A DNA stretch of 64,000 bases from Flavobacterium cupreum (lineage in GTDB: Bacteria; Bacteroidota; Bacteroidia; Flavobacteriales; Flavobacteriaceae): assembly GCF_003996965.1 (NCBI RefSeq), contig NZ_QWDM01000018.1:1-64000 (forward strand), read 5' to 3'. Position numbers and translations under genes: made by a program. The number at the start of each line of letters is the position of its first letter. Within the stretch, counting starts at the first letter, position 1. Below, piece after piece: positions 45,294 through 54,800 of this stretch. The notes under the pieces are model-generated. The model made no database searches. It worked only from the letters and a program-made list of their open reading frames with translations, and had not been told where the DNA came from.

Positions 45294-47270
45294 ATGAAAA
45301 CACCATTTAAATATATAACACTATCACTATTACTTGCTGCAGGTGCCGCTTCATGTAGTGATGATTTTCTGAAAGATAAGAAAGGGTATGGCTTTTATGA
45401 TGATACGTTTTATCAGACTCAGGAACGTGCACAAGCCTATGTAGATAATCAATATTATGATTTTTATAACGCTTATAAGTCGCCTGTCTCTACAGTAATT
45501 GGTTCTTATACAGATGCAAATTCAAGATTAACAGAAGAATTAGGCGGAACACAGGATTTTATCAATCCGAATAAAACCCTTGTAAACTCGGCTGATGCAA
45601 GCGGTTACTATGGAGCAAAATTAGCAACAAGTATAAATAATCATCCCTACAACAGAATTAGGGAATGTAATGCTTTCTTAGAAGAAATTGATGTAAAAGG
45701 TTCAAATCTTGATAAAACATTTCGGGATCAGGCAAAAGGACAGATGTATTATATGCGTGCCATGCAGTATTTTGATTTACTGCGTGTTTACGGTGGAGTT
45801 CCTATTGTTACTACTGTAGAGGCAGCTTCGGCTGACGATCCGTCTATTCAGCTTCCAAGAGCTAAACCGTCTGAGGTGGTAGCGCAAATTGTAAAAGATT
45901 TAGACCTGGCGGCAACTTTGTTGCCTGGTAACTGGGGATCAGGTGCTTACGGACGTTTTACCAGAGGGGCAGCTTTAGCTCAAAAATCGAGAGTTCTTTT
46001 AACTTTTGCAAGTCCGTTATTTAATAAAAACTGGGATGGTTCAAATGAGCGCTGGGAAGCCGCTTTGAAAGCCGGATTAGAAGCAGAAGCTCAATTGACT
46101 GCTGATGGCTATGGATTATATGGAAGCAGTGCGAAACAATGGGAAAAAATGTTTTTGATTGACAATGCTTTTTGCCCGGAAGCCATCACGGTACAACTTT
46201 GTGGAATTGGAATTACTTCTCAGGCCATTAATAATTCCTGGGAAAAATCAATTCGTTTGCTAAGTTTAGGCGGAACAGGAGGCGGAGTAGCGGCACCTAA
46301 AGAAATGATCGACCTGTTTCCGTTGGCAGATGGCAGAAGACCAACTGCTGCAAACGGGTACAATGATTTTACTTTCTTCGTTAACAGAGATCCAAGATTT
46401 TACAGAACTTTTGCTTTTTCAGGGGCTAAATGGGGCTCAAAAGAAACTCCTAATTCTGTTCTTTGGGCGTATCGTTGGGTAGATGGCTCCAATAAAGCAG
46501 GTTTTTCAGATGGAAACACAGCAATATCAAGCCCGGCTTTCGTTAGAAAAATGACTAATCTGGCGGCTAGCAAAGAAACTAACTTCCAGTATTCCGGAAC
46601 AGATATTTTTGAATATCGCTATGCTGAATTATTATTGAATATTGCAGAATGTTATGCGGCGTTAGGTCAGACCAACAATACTTTAGCTTATTTAGGAAGA
46701 ATTAGAAATCGTGTTGGCATACCTGCTGCAAACAATTATGGAATTGGTACATTAACAGGTAAGTATCAGGCAATTGAAGCCGTTTTGTATGAGCGCAGAG
46801 TAGAACTGGCTTATGAAGGAAAACGTTTTTGGGATGTTCAGAGATGGATGTTATATGATAATGAAGTACTTCCCGGAGTTACAGGAGGAACCGTAAGTAA
46901 ATTAGGTTTAGCTCCAATTAATGGAACAAAACGTACCGGTAACTTTTTACAGTATAAAGTTCCAACAACTTCTACCAGTACAGATCCTTTAGCAGGTGAT
47001 CGTGCAAATGTAGTGGCAGATCCGGATGCTGCAAATTTCGGAACACAGCTTACAGCTCTGGCAGCATTCTATAACGCAAATTTTATTCGTACACCATTGC
47101 TTACGCCTATGGACAATTTTAACGGCGTTGCAGTAAATATTAAATTCAATCCAAATTATTATATAAATGGTCTTAATACAACTGCCCTGACTTCAAATCC
47201 ATGGTTGTTACAAACGATAGGATGGAATGATAATTTTGGTGGACAGGGAACATTTAATTACCAGGAATAA
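45294..47270 (+). CDS. susD: SusD/RagB-family surface glycan-binding lipoprotein
   Basis: This 658-residue lipoprotein has a lipobox with C21 (LAAGAAS-C21-SDD); the acidic SDD after Cys fits Flavobacterium surface-export signals. Helical TPR-like motifs (AKGQMYYMRAMQYFDLLRVY) and the late YELAYEGKRFWDVQRW signature are typical. It forms the lid over the SusC barrel and binds the pectic ligand. It is longer than typical SusD (about 500-600). It is co-transcribed with susC, with a hairpin after its stop at 47307. Confidence 0.95.
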   Translation: MKTPFKYITLSLLLAAGAASCSDDFLKDKKGYGFYDDTFYQTQERAQAYVDNQYYDFYNAYKSPVSTVIGSYTDANSRLTEELGGTQDFINPNKTLVNSADASGYYGAKLATSINNHPYNRIRECNAFLEEIDVKGSNLDKTFRDQAKGQMYYMRAMQYFDLLRVYGGVPIVTTVEAASADDPSIQLPRAKPSEVVAQIVKDLDLAATLLPGNWGSGAYGRFTRGAALAQKSRVLLTFASPLFNKNWDGSNERWEAALKAGLEAEAQLTADGYGLYGSSAKQWEKMFLIDNAFCPEAITVQLCGIGITSQAINNSWEKSIRLLSLGGTGGGVAAPKEMIDLFPLADGRRPTAANGYNDFTFFVNRDPRFYRTFAFSGAKWGSKETPNSVLWAYRWVDGSNKAGFSDGNTAISSPAFVRKMTNLAASKETNFQYSGTDIFEYRYAELLLNIAECYAALGQTNNTLAYLGRIRNRVGIPAANNYGIGTLTGKYQAIEAVLYERRVELAYEGKRFWDVQRWMLYDNEVLPGVTGGTVSKLGLAPINGTKRTGNFLQYKVPTTSTSTDPLAGDRANVVADPDAANFGTQLTALAAFYNANFIRTPLLTPMDNFNGVAVNIKFNPNYYINGLNTTALTSNPWLLQTIGWNDNFGGQGTFNYQE

Positions 47271-47306
47271 ATTTTAAGATCAAGACAAGTTTTATATAAA
47301 AACACT

Positions 47307-47340
47307 TCACCTGTATTCTTTAAAAAAGTACAGGTGATTT
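47307..47340 (+). terminator. Hairpin after susD
   Basis: A 9-bp perfect stem (47307-47315 with 47329-47337, CACCTGTA with TACAGGTG) has a 13-nt loop, followed by a short T stretch. It may reduce read-through into downstream genes or shield the susCD mRNA end. Confidence 0.55.
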
Positions 47341-47405
47341 GTTTAAAAAGAATTACCCCAATTAAAAATTAGTATGAAAAATATCACTTTATCGGCTATT
47401 TCCTG

Positions 47406-49076
47406 TTGTTTTTAGGAAGTTTCCAATGTTTCGCACAATATCCCAAAATAAGCCCGGAAGTTCAGGCAGAATCCAAAGTTATCATGGATGAAGCGGACAA
47501 ACTTTCTAACGAAGCCTGGGAAAAAGCGCTTGTCGTTATCGAGGAAGAAGCCAAACATGGCAAACCTTACATTCCATGGGCGTCCCGTCCAAATGATTTA
47601 CCACAGGCCGCAATTCCAGCTTTTCCCGGTGCAGAAGGAGGAGGAATGTTTACTAACGGAGGTCGTGGCGGAAATGTCTACACGGTGACAAGCTTAGAAG
47701 ACAGAGGTCCCGGAACTTTGCGTGAAGCATGCGAGAAAGGTGGAGCCAGAATCGTTGTTTTCAATGTTTCCGGAATTATCAGGATCAAAAGCCCTTTAAT
47801 TATTCGTGCTCCTTATATCACTATTGCGGGACAAACTGCTCCCGGAGATGGTATTTGTGTAGCAGGGGAATCGGTTTGGATCAATACACACGACGTGGTA
47901 ATAAGACATATGCGTTTTCGAAGAGGAGAAACTTTCGTAGGCCGCCGTGATGATGCCATTGGAGGAAATCCGGTGGGTAATATCATGATCGACCACGTTT
48001 CCGCTACCTGGGGATTAGACGAAAATATGTCTATTTACAGACATATGTACAGCCCTGGTGCCGGTTATCCCGACGAGAAGAAACCTACGGTGAATATTAC
48101 GATTCAGAACAGTTTATTCGGAGAAGCTTTAGATACTTACAATCACGCTTTTGGAAGTACGCTGGGCGGAGAAAATTGTTCGTTCATGAGAAATATGTGG
48201 GCAAGCAATGCCGGAAGAAATCCTTCAATTGGATGGAACGGTATTTTCAATTTTGTAAACAATGTCATTTACAACTGGTATAACAGATCTACAGACGGAG
48301 GCGATTATACCGCAAATTATAATATCATCAACAACTTTTATAAACCGGGACCTGTTACCGATTTGGCACAGCCAATCAGCTATAGAATCTTAAAACCGGA
48401 ATCCGGAAGAAGCAAATTGCCTTATATGGTATTTGGAAGAGCCTATGTAAACGGAAATGTTATTAATAATAATGAAAAAGTTACTAAAGACAACTGGGAC
48501 GGCGGAGTTCAGATCGAAAACAAAAAAGGGGAGTTAATGGGGTATGAGGAAGCGAAAACGTATTTCGATAAAATGAAAAGCGACCGGCCATTTCCAATGC
48601 CATGGTTCAACAAAATCATGACTGCTGAAGAATCGTATGATTTTGTACTTAAAAATGTAGGGGCAACTTTGCCAATCAGAGATAAAGTAGACGAAAGAAT
48701 TGTCAGAACCGTTAAAACCGGAGTTCCTGAATACGCAAAAGGATTAGAGAAAAAAACTTTCTATCAGTTTGAACACAGACGCTTACCGATGGATTCCTAC
48801 AAACAGGGAATTATCACCGATATTTCGCAGGTTGGAGGATATCCGGAATACAAAGGAAAACCGTATACAGATACAGACAAAGACGGTATGCCGGACAAAT
48901 GGGAGAAAAAACACGGTTTAAATCCGAATGATGCATCTGATGCAAAGTTAGATACCGACGGAGATGGTTATGGTAATATCGAAGAGTACATCAACAGTAC
49001 AGATCCAAACCAAAAGACAGACTGGAAAGACCTAAGCAACAATCATGAAACGCTAACCAAGTCTTTGCAAGAATAA
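47406..49076 (+). CDS. Pectate lyase-like protein (PL1-like) with a frameshifted signal peptide
   Basis: From the in-frame TTG at 47406 the protein has 556 residues. The likely original start is ATG at 47374: that frame reads MKNITLSAI and stops at TAG. Adding one A to the A5 run (47377-47381) gives MKKYHFIGYFLLFLGSFQCF, a proper signal peptide joined to the downstream frame. The beta-helix opens AFPGAEGGGMFTNGGRGG, with TIAGQTAPGDG and VIYNWYNRSTDGG, and DTDKDGMPDKWEKKHGLNP (about 493-511) is an EF-hand-like tail. It is a close paralogue of the protein at 50008. Whether it is exported as assembled is doubtful. Confidence 0.82.
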   Translation: MFLGSFQCFAQYPKISPEVQAESKVIMDEADKLSNEAWEKALVVIEEEAKHGKPYIPWASRPNDLPQAAIPAFPGAEGGGMFTNGGRGGNVYTVTSLEDRGPGTLREACEKGGARIVVFNVSGIIRIKSPLIIRAPYITIAGQTAPGDGICVAGESVWINTHDVVIRHMRFRRGETFVGRRDDAIGGNPVGNIMIDHVSATWGLDENMSIYRHMYSPGAGYPDEKKPTVNITIQNSLFGEALDTYNHAFGSTLGGENCSFMRNMWASNAGRNPSIGWNGIFNFVNNVIYNWYNRSTDGGDYTANYNIINNFYKPGPVTDLAQPISYRILKPESGRSKLPYMVFGRAYVNGNVINNNEKVTKDNWDGGVQIENKKGELMGYEEAKTYFDKMKSDRPFPMPWFNKIMTAEESYDFVLKNVGATLPIRDKVDERIVRTVKTGVPEYAKGLEKKTFYQFEHRRLPMDSYKQGIITDISQVGGYPEYKGKPYTDTDKDGMPDKWEKKHGLNPNDASDAKLDTDGDGYGNIEEYINSTDPNQKTDWKDLSNNHETLTKSLQE

Positions 49077-49084
49077 TTTAAGAC

Positions 49085-49150
49085 AAAGAATCTCCAAAAT
49101 CTGCTAAATCTGCGAGATAAAAATTTAGCTCGCAATTTAGGCAGACTTCA
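49085..49150. repeat. AAATCTGC-type inverted repeat
   Basis: AAATCTGCTAAATCTGCGAG faces GCTCGCAATTTAGGCAGA between the lyase and DUF3826 genes; a shortened member of the family at 23406 and 33816. Confidence 0.6.
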
Positions 49151-49184
49151 CAAAAGTCATTGCAATTAATAATTCTTTATTAAA

Positions 49185-49856
49185 ATGAAATCAATCAAAA
49201 ATAAAAGTGTTCTGATCCTGTTACTGGTATTTTGTACCGGTATTGCGCAACAAAATTCAGATCCCGAATACATCAAAGTTACCAACGAAAGAGCGGCAAA
49301 AATTGTTGCCAAACTAGCGTTGAATAATATTGAAAAAGAAAAAGCAGTAACGGATATAGTAGCTAAGCAATTCAGAGATTTAAGCGCTATTCAGGATCCA
49401 AGAGATGCTGAAATCAAAAAACTGAAAGATGACAGCAGTTTATCAAAAGAAAAGCAAAACGAGAAGATTGATAAACTAAAAGAAAAGGCAGACCAGTCCA
49501 TCGAAAAATTACACAAAGCCTATCTGAAAAAATTAGGGACTCAGCTGACTGAAGAAAAAATCACTGAGGTAAAAGACGGAATGACCTACGGAGTGCTGCC
49601 TATTACCTATGCGGGCTATCAGGACATGCTTCCCAATTTAACTGCCGAACAAAAAGACTATATTTATAAAGCTCTTGTTGAAGCGAGAGAACATGCAATG
49701 GACGGAGGATCTTCTAAAGAAAAACACGGCTGGTTTGGTAAATACAAAGGAAGAATCAATAATTATTTATCAAAGCAGGGTTACGACCTGAACAAAGAAA
49801 GTGCTGATTGGCATAAACGTGTTGAGGAACGAGAAAAGGAAAAAGCAAAAAAATAA
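49185..49856 (+). CDS. DUF3826-type secreted helical protein
   Basis: The protein has 223 residues with a signal peptide to about residue 21 (GIA-QQN). The rest is mainly charged helix (KEKQNEKIDKLKEKADQSI) with two more conserved stretches, VKDGMTYGVLPITYAGYQDM and EKHGWFGKYKGRINNYLSKQ. From memory this is DUF3826, a family of unknown function found next to pectate lyases in Bacteroidota. No catalytic motif is visible. Its place between two paralogous lyases suggests a binding or accessory role for them. Confidence 0.75.
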   Translation: MKSIKNKSVLILLLVFCTGIAQQNSDPEYIKVTNERAAKIVAKLALNNIEKEKAVTDIVAKQFRDLSAIQDPRDAEIKKLKDDSSLSKEKQNEKIDKLKEKADQSIEKLHKAYLKKLGTQLTEEKITEVKDGMTYGVLPITYAGYQDMLPNLTAEQKDYIYKALVEAREHAMDGGSSKEKHGWFGKYKGRINNYLSKQGYDLNKESADWHKRVEEREKEKAKK

Positions 49857-49864
49857 ACACAATA

Positions 49865-49964
49865 TTGTCATTCCGACGAAGGAGGAATCACATAAAGAAA
49901 TTCCGTATCAATTCGCCATGTTTGTCGAGATACAGGTGTGATTTCTCCTTCGTCGAAATGACAA
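49865..49964. repeat. 100-bp MITE-like palindromic element, copy 2
   Basis: Inverted arms 49865-49892 and 49937-49964 match at 26 of 28 positions and start TTGTCATTCCGACGAAGGAG. The element has the same ends and total length as the one at 21571-21670 but a different centre. Confidence 0.8.
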
Positions 49965-50007
49965 ACACTTAAAAACCTTTAGTTTTTCAATTGAAAATGA
50001 TATTCTC

Positions 50008-51717
50008 ATGCAAAATAATTTTCCCAGCAGTACTTTAAAAAGAACATTTTTGGTGTTGTCATTTTGTTCTTTAGTTTCATCAGCCTATGCACAATATCCT
50101 GTCATTCCAAAACCGGTTCAGGAAAAAGCCGATGCCCTTTTAGCCGATGAAGAAAAAAGGCTTCATGAAATATGGGTCAGCAATGCGGCTATTATTAAAG
50201 AAGAAGCCAAACAGGGAAAACCCTATTTACCTTGGGCTTCCTACCCAAAAGATTTTGTACAGGCAGCTATTCCCGCATTTCCGGGAGCAGAAGGCGGAGG
50301 AGCATTTACGCAGGGTGGCCGCGGAGGAAAGATTTTTGTAGTCACCAGTTTAGAGGACAGCGGAAAAGGAACTTTCAGGGAAGCCTGTGAAGCAGTAGGC
50401 TCAAGAACAATCGTGTTTAATGTTTCCGGAATTATCAGATTGCAGAAAAGAATCAGCATGCGTGCGCCTTATGTAACCATTGCAGGTCAGACTGCTCCGG
50501 GTGACGGAATTTGTATTGCGGGCGAGACATTAGAAATAGATACTCATGACGTAATCATCAGGCACATGCGTTTCAGACGGGGTGCAACCGAAGTCACCAG
50601 AAGAGATGATGCATTGGGCGGAAATCCAATGGGAAATATTATTATTGATCATTGTTCTGTGAGTTGGGGATTAGACGAAAATATTTCTTTGTACAGACAT
50701 CAGTTTCAGGCCAACGAAAAATCTAAATTAGAAAAATTACCGGCTTGCAATATTACCATCCAGAATACTATTTCATCAGAAGGCTTAGATACTTACAATC
50801 ACGCTTTTGGAAGCACGATTGGAGGATTAAACAGTACCTTTATGAGAAATTTATGGGCCGATAATATTTCAAGAAATGCTTCTATCGGAATGTACGGTGA
50901 TTTTAATTTTGTGAATAATGTAATTTTCAATTGGTGGAATCGTACTTTAGACGGTGGCGATTATCGTTCGATGCTGAACATCATCAACAATTATTTCAAA
51001 CCGGGGCCCATTACGCCAGCAGATCAGCCTATTGCGCACAGAATTGTAAAACCGGAATCAGGTTATATTGAACCGAAACAATACGGAAGGGCTTATGTAG
51101 CGGGCAATTATATGGCAGGTTCACCTGAAGTTACAGCGGATAACTGGAATGGAGGAGTGCAATTGGAAGATCTTTCTGCGGAACAGACTAAATCATTTTT
51201 AGAAAGTATCCGACAGCCGAAACAATTTTCGATGCCGCACATTACGATTATGAAAGCAGAAGAAGCGTATGAATTTGTCCTGAATAATGTTGGGGCGACT
51301 TTACCAAAAAGGGACGCTGTAGACGAAAGAATAATCAAACAGGTCCGAACCGGAAAAATAGAATCGAAAGACGGTTTAGAGAATGCTATTGGGAAAGAAT
51401 TCATTAAAAGAAGGCTTCCTGCGGATTCTTATAAAAAAGGAATAATCACCAGTATCGAACAAGTAGGAGGTTATCCCGACTACAAAGGAAAAGCCTATAA
51501 AGATTCGGATACTGACGGAATTCCGGACAACTGGGAGAAAAAATACGGACTGAATCCAAACGATGCCTCTGATGCAAACAAGGATTCAAACGGTGACGGA
51601 TATACCAATATCGAGAAATATTTTAACGGAATTGATCCAAAAGAAAAAATCGACTGGACAAAAACTGAAAATAATACCGATACATTATCTAAATTGTCAA
51701 AAGGATTATTACAGTAA
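50008..51717 (+). CDS. Pectate lyase-like protein (PL1-like)
   Basis: The protein has 569 residues with a signal peptide to about residue 28 (AYA-QYP). A helical N-terminal stretch (PKPVQEKADALLADEEKRLH) precedes the beta-helix opening AFPGAEGGGAFTQGGRGG, with VTSLEDSGKGTFREAC, TIAGQTAPGDG and FRRGATEVTRRDDALGGNP. The C-terminal DSDTDGIPDNWEKKYGLNP tail (about 500-518) is EF-hand-like. It is paralogous to the frameshifted gene at 47406 throughout. It probably beta-eliminates galacturonan backbones; calcium use is expected of the family. Confidence 0.84.
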   Translation: MQNNFPSSTLKRTFLVLSFCSLVSSAYAQYPVIPKPVQEKADALLADEEKRLHEIWVSNAAIIKEEAKQGKPYLPWASYPKDFVQAAIPAFPGAEGGGAFTQGGRGGKIFVVTSLEDSGKGTFREACEAVGSRTIVFNVSGIIRLQKRISMRAPYVTIAGQTAPGDGICIAGETLEIDTHDVIIRHMRFRRGATEVTRRDDALGGNPMGNIIIDHCSVSWGLDENISLYRHQFQANEKSKLEKLPACNITIQNTISSEGLDTYNHAFGSTIGGLNSTFMRNLWADNISRNASIGMYGDFNFVNNVIFNWWNRTLDGGDYRSMLNIINNYFKPGPITPADQPIAHRIVKPESGYIEPKQYGRAYVAGNYMAGSPEVTADNWNGGVQLEDLSAEQTKSFLESIRQPKQFSMPHITIMKAEEAYEFVLNNVGATLPKRDAVDERIIKQVRTGKIESKDGLENAIGKEFIKRRLPADSYKKGIITSIEQVGGYPDYKGKAYKDSDTDGIPDNWEKKYGLNPNDASDANKDSNGDGYTNIEKYFNGIDPKEKIDWTKTENNTDTLSKLSKGLLQ

Positions 51718-51814
51718 AGAAGTGAGTCGCGGTTTTCAGTCACAGTTTAACCTGAAACCTGAAACTTGAAACCTGAAACAAAAAACACAGTTTTCATTCT
51801 AAAATTATAATAAA
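51718..51814. repeat. Short CTGAAAC direct repeats
   Basis: Four near-perfect CTGAAAC heptamers in a row (about 51752-51779) lie between the lyase and the next gene. No gene or promoter is recognised. Confidence 0.6.
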
Positions 51815-54800
51815 GTGAATTTTATCCAGCTAAAAAATATCATTTTTCTTCAAAAAGATAAAATCGGTTTGTTCCTTTTTGCATTGCTTTTTAGCAGTGC
51901 GATGGCTGGGCAAAACACTTTTCCGGATATTGTCAAAACCAAAGAAGGGAAACTTTCTTTTACGGCAGATCAGTTAGGAAACCGGATTCCTGATTTTTCT
52001 TTTGCCGGATACCGTTCATCAGAAAAAGCAATTCCGAATCCTGAGAATAAAATTTTTGTCCCAAAACAGGAAGAAGATGCTACCCAGAAAATACAAACTG
52101 CGATCGATTATGTCAGTACTCTAAAGCCGGACCAATCCGGTTTTCGCGGTGCGGTTCTTTTAGATAAAGGCACATTCAAAATCAAAGGAACCTTATACAT
52201 CAGAAAATCGGGAGTAGTACTCCGTGGAAGCGGAAACACCGAAGAGGGAACAATTCTTTTAGGAACAGGCTTAGAAAGAGAAGCCTTAATCAGAATTCTG
52301 GGAACAGATGATCGAAAATACAAGGAAACTTTCGAATTGGCCAATGGCTTCTTTCCTTTAGGAACACAAAAAATTCAGCTTAAAAATGCTTCAAAATTAA
52401 AAGTTTCAGATGAAATTATCGTCAGTAATCCATTAACCGATAATTGGATCAGGGAACTGAAAATGCAGGATTTTGGAGGAGAAACTTCCTGGATCGGGTG
52501 GAAAAAAGGAGATTGGGATATGAACTGGAACAGGGTTGTCGCCAATATCAAAGGAAATGAAATTACGCTTGATGCCCCGTTAACGATGGCTTTAAATGAA
52601 GTATATGCTACGGCAAAAGTAATTTCCTATTCCTGGCCGGGAAGAACAGAGCAAAACGGAATCGAAAATATTTTAATAAAATCGACTTTTAATGCGTCAA
52701 ACCCAAAAGACGAAGAGCACAGATGGCAGGCCATTAGTATTGAAAATGCCAGAAATGCCTGGGTAAGACAAGTTAATTTTAAGCATTTTGCAGGCGGAGC
52801 CGTTACCCTTTTAAAAACGGCACAGCAAATTACAGTGGAGGATTGCATAGCAACAGAACCGGTTTCTGAAATTGCTTCTTTCAGGCGTTATACTTTTTAC
52901 ACAGAAGGACAACAGACCTTATTTCAACGCTGTTATTCCGAATACGGATATCATGATTTTGCAGTTGGAGGTTTTGGTACGGCAGGCCCGAATGTATTTG
53001 TACAATGCGAATCACATTTGCCTTATGAAAATAGTGGCGCAATCGGAAGCTGGGCCACCGGAGTTTTATTCGATATCGTAAACATTGACGGAAAAGCATT
53101 AAGTTACAACAACAGGGAACAAGGCGGAAGGGGCGCAGGATGGACAGCGGCCAATTCTGTAATCTGGGAATCATCAGCGTCGAAAATAGAATGTTACAGT
53201 CCGCCGACAGCCCTTAACTGGGCATTTGGAGTCTGGGGACAGTTTGAAGGAAACGGAATCTGGAAAGATGTAAACGGACATATTAGTCCAAGAAGTTTAT
53301 TCTATGCTCAATTAGAAAACCGCCTAGGACCACTTCCCGTAAAACCTTTCATTTACGATCTGGGCTCAGAACCTTCATCAAGTCCAACGGTTGAGGTTGC
53401 CAAAGAATTGACTCAAAATTCAGTAAAAACAGCAATGAGTTTACCGGAATGGATTGCAGAAGCGTCGAAGTCAAATCCGATAAATACCGTCAATTCAAAA
53501 CTTAAAAATGCAGATGATTTAAAAATTGCAACAAATAATAAAACAACAGATTCAGCTTCAAAAATAAAATCCGAAAACGGCCTGCTTACTTTTGAAGGAA
53601 AACTTATCGCCGGAAAGCAAATGAATACGGCCTGGTGGAGAGGAAGTCTTTTAGATAATGATGTAACCAAATCACTGCCACACGTAACACGTTTTGTGCC
53701 CGGAAGAACCGGAACCGGACTTACAGACCAGATAGAGGAAGTTGTTGCTTATCTGAAAACGAACCATACGATCGCGCTGGAACACAATTACGGTTTATGG
53801 TACGACAGAAGAATGGATGATCACGAACGTGTTCGCCGTATCGATGCCGATGCATGGCCTCCGTATTATGAGCAGCCCTTTGCCAGAAGCGGACAGGATT
53901 TAGCCTGGGATCACCTGAGCAAATATGACCTGACCAAATTCAACGATTGGTACTGGAACCGTCTGACGTCTTTCGCTAATCTGGCAGAAACAAACGGGCA
54001 GCTGCTAATCAACCAGCAATATTTTCAGCACAATATTTTAGAAGCCGGAGCCCATTGGGCAAGTTCACCCTGGCGTTCTGCAAACAATATCAACAGCACC
54101 GGTTTTCCGGAACCGCCGCCCTATGCAGGAGACAAAAGGATCTTTATGGCAGAGCAGTTTTATGACATTAATAACCCACAGCGAAGAAAATTACATCAGG
54201 GATTTATTCGTAAATCATTAGAGAATTTTCAGGATAACAGTAATGTAATTCAGTTAACAAGTGCCGAATATACAGGTCCTTTAGAATTTATGCAATTCTG
54301 GCTGGATGAAGTTCAGACATGGAAAGACGAAACCGGTAAAAAAGGACTTATTGGTTTAAGTGCCACTAAAGACGTACAGGATGCTGTTTTAAAAGATGCC
54401 AAAAGAGTAAAAACAGTTGACGTAATCGATATCAGGTATTGGTATTACAAAGAAGACGGCACGGCATATGCCCCGGAAGGCGGTGTAAATTTAGCACCCC
54501 GTCAGCATGCAAGAAAACTGAAAACAGGAAAAGAAACCGAAAATCAGGTCTATCGTGCCATTCGGGAATACCGTGATCCCTATCCCGAAAAAGTGATTTT
54601 GTATTCGACCGATGCATCTTCAAGATTTGGATGGGCTGTTTTAATGGCAGGAGCTTCATTGCCCAACATTCCAACCGTTGAATTGCCGCAGTTTTATACA
54701 GCACTTTCCGAAATGAAACCCGTGGAAGGAAATACTTTTTCAGATGCAGTTTGGACATTGGAAAACAAAGGGAAAAGTTATCTTTTTTACCTGAAAAACG

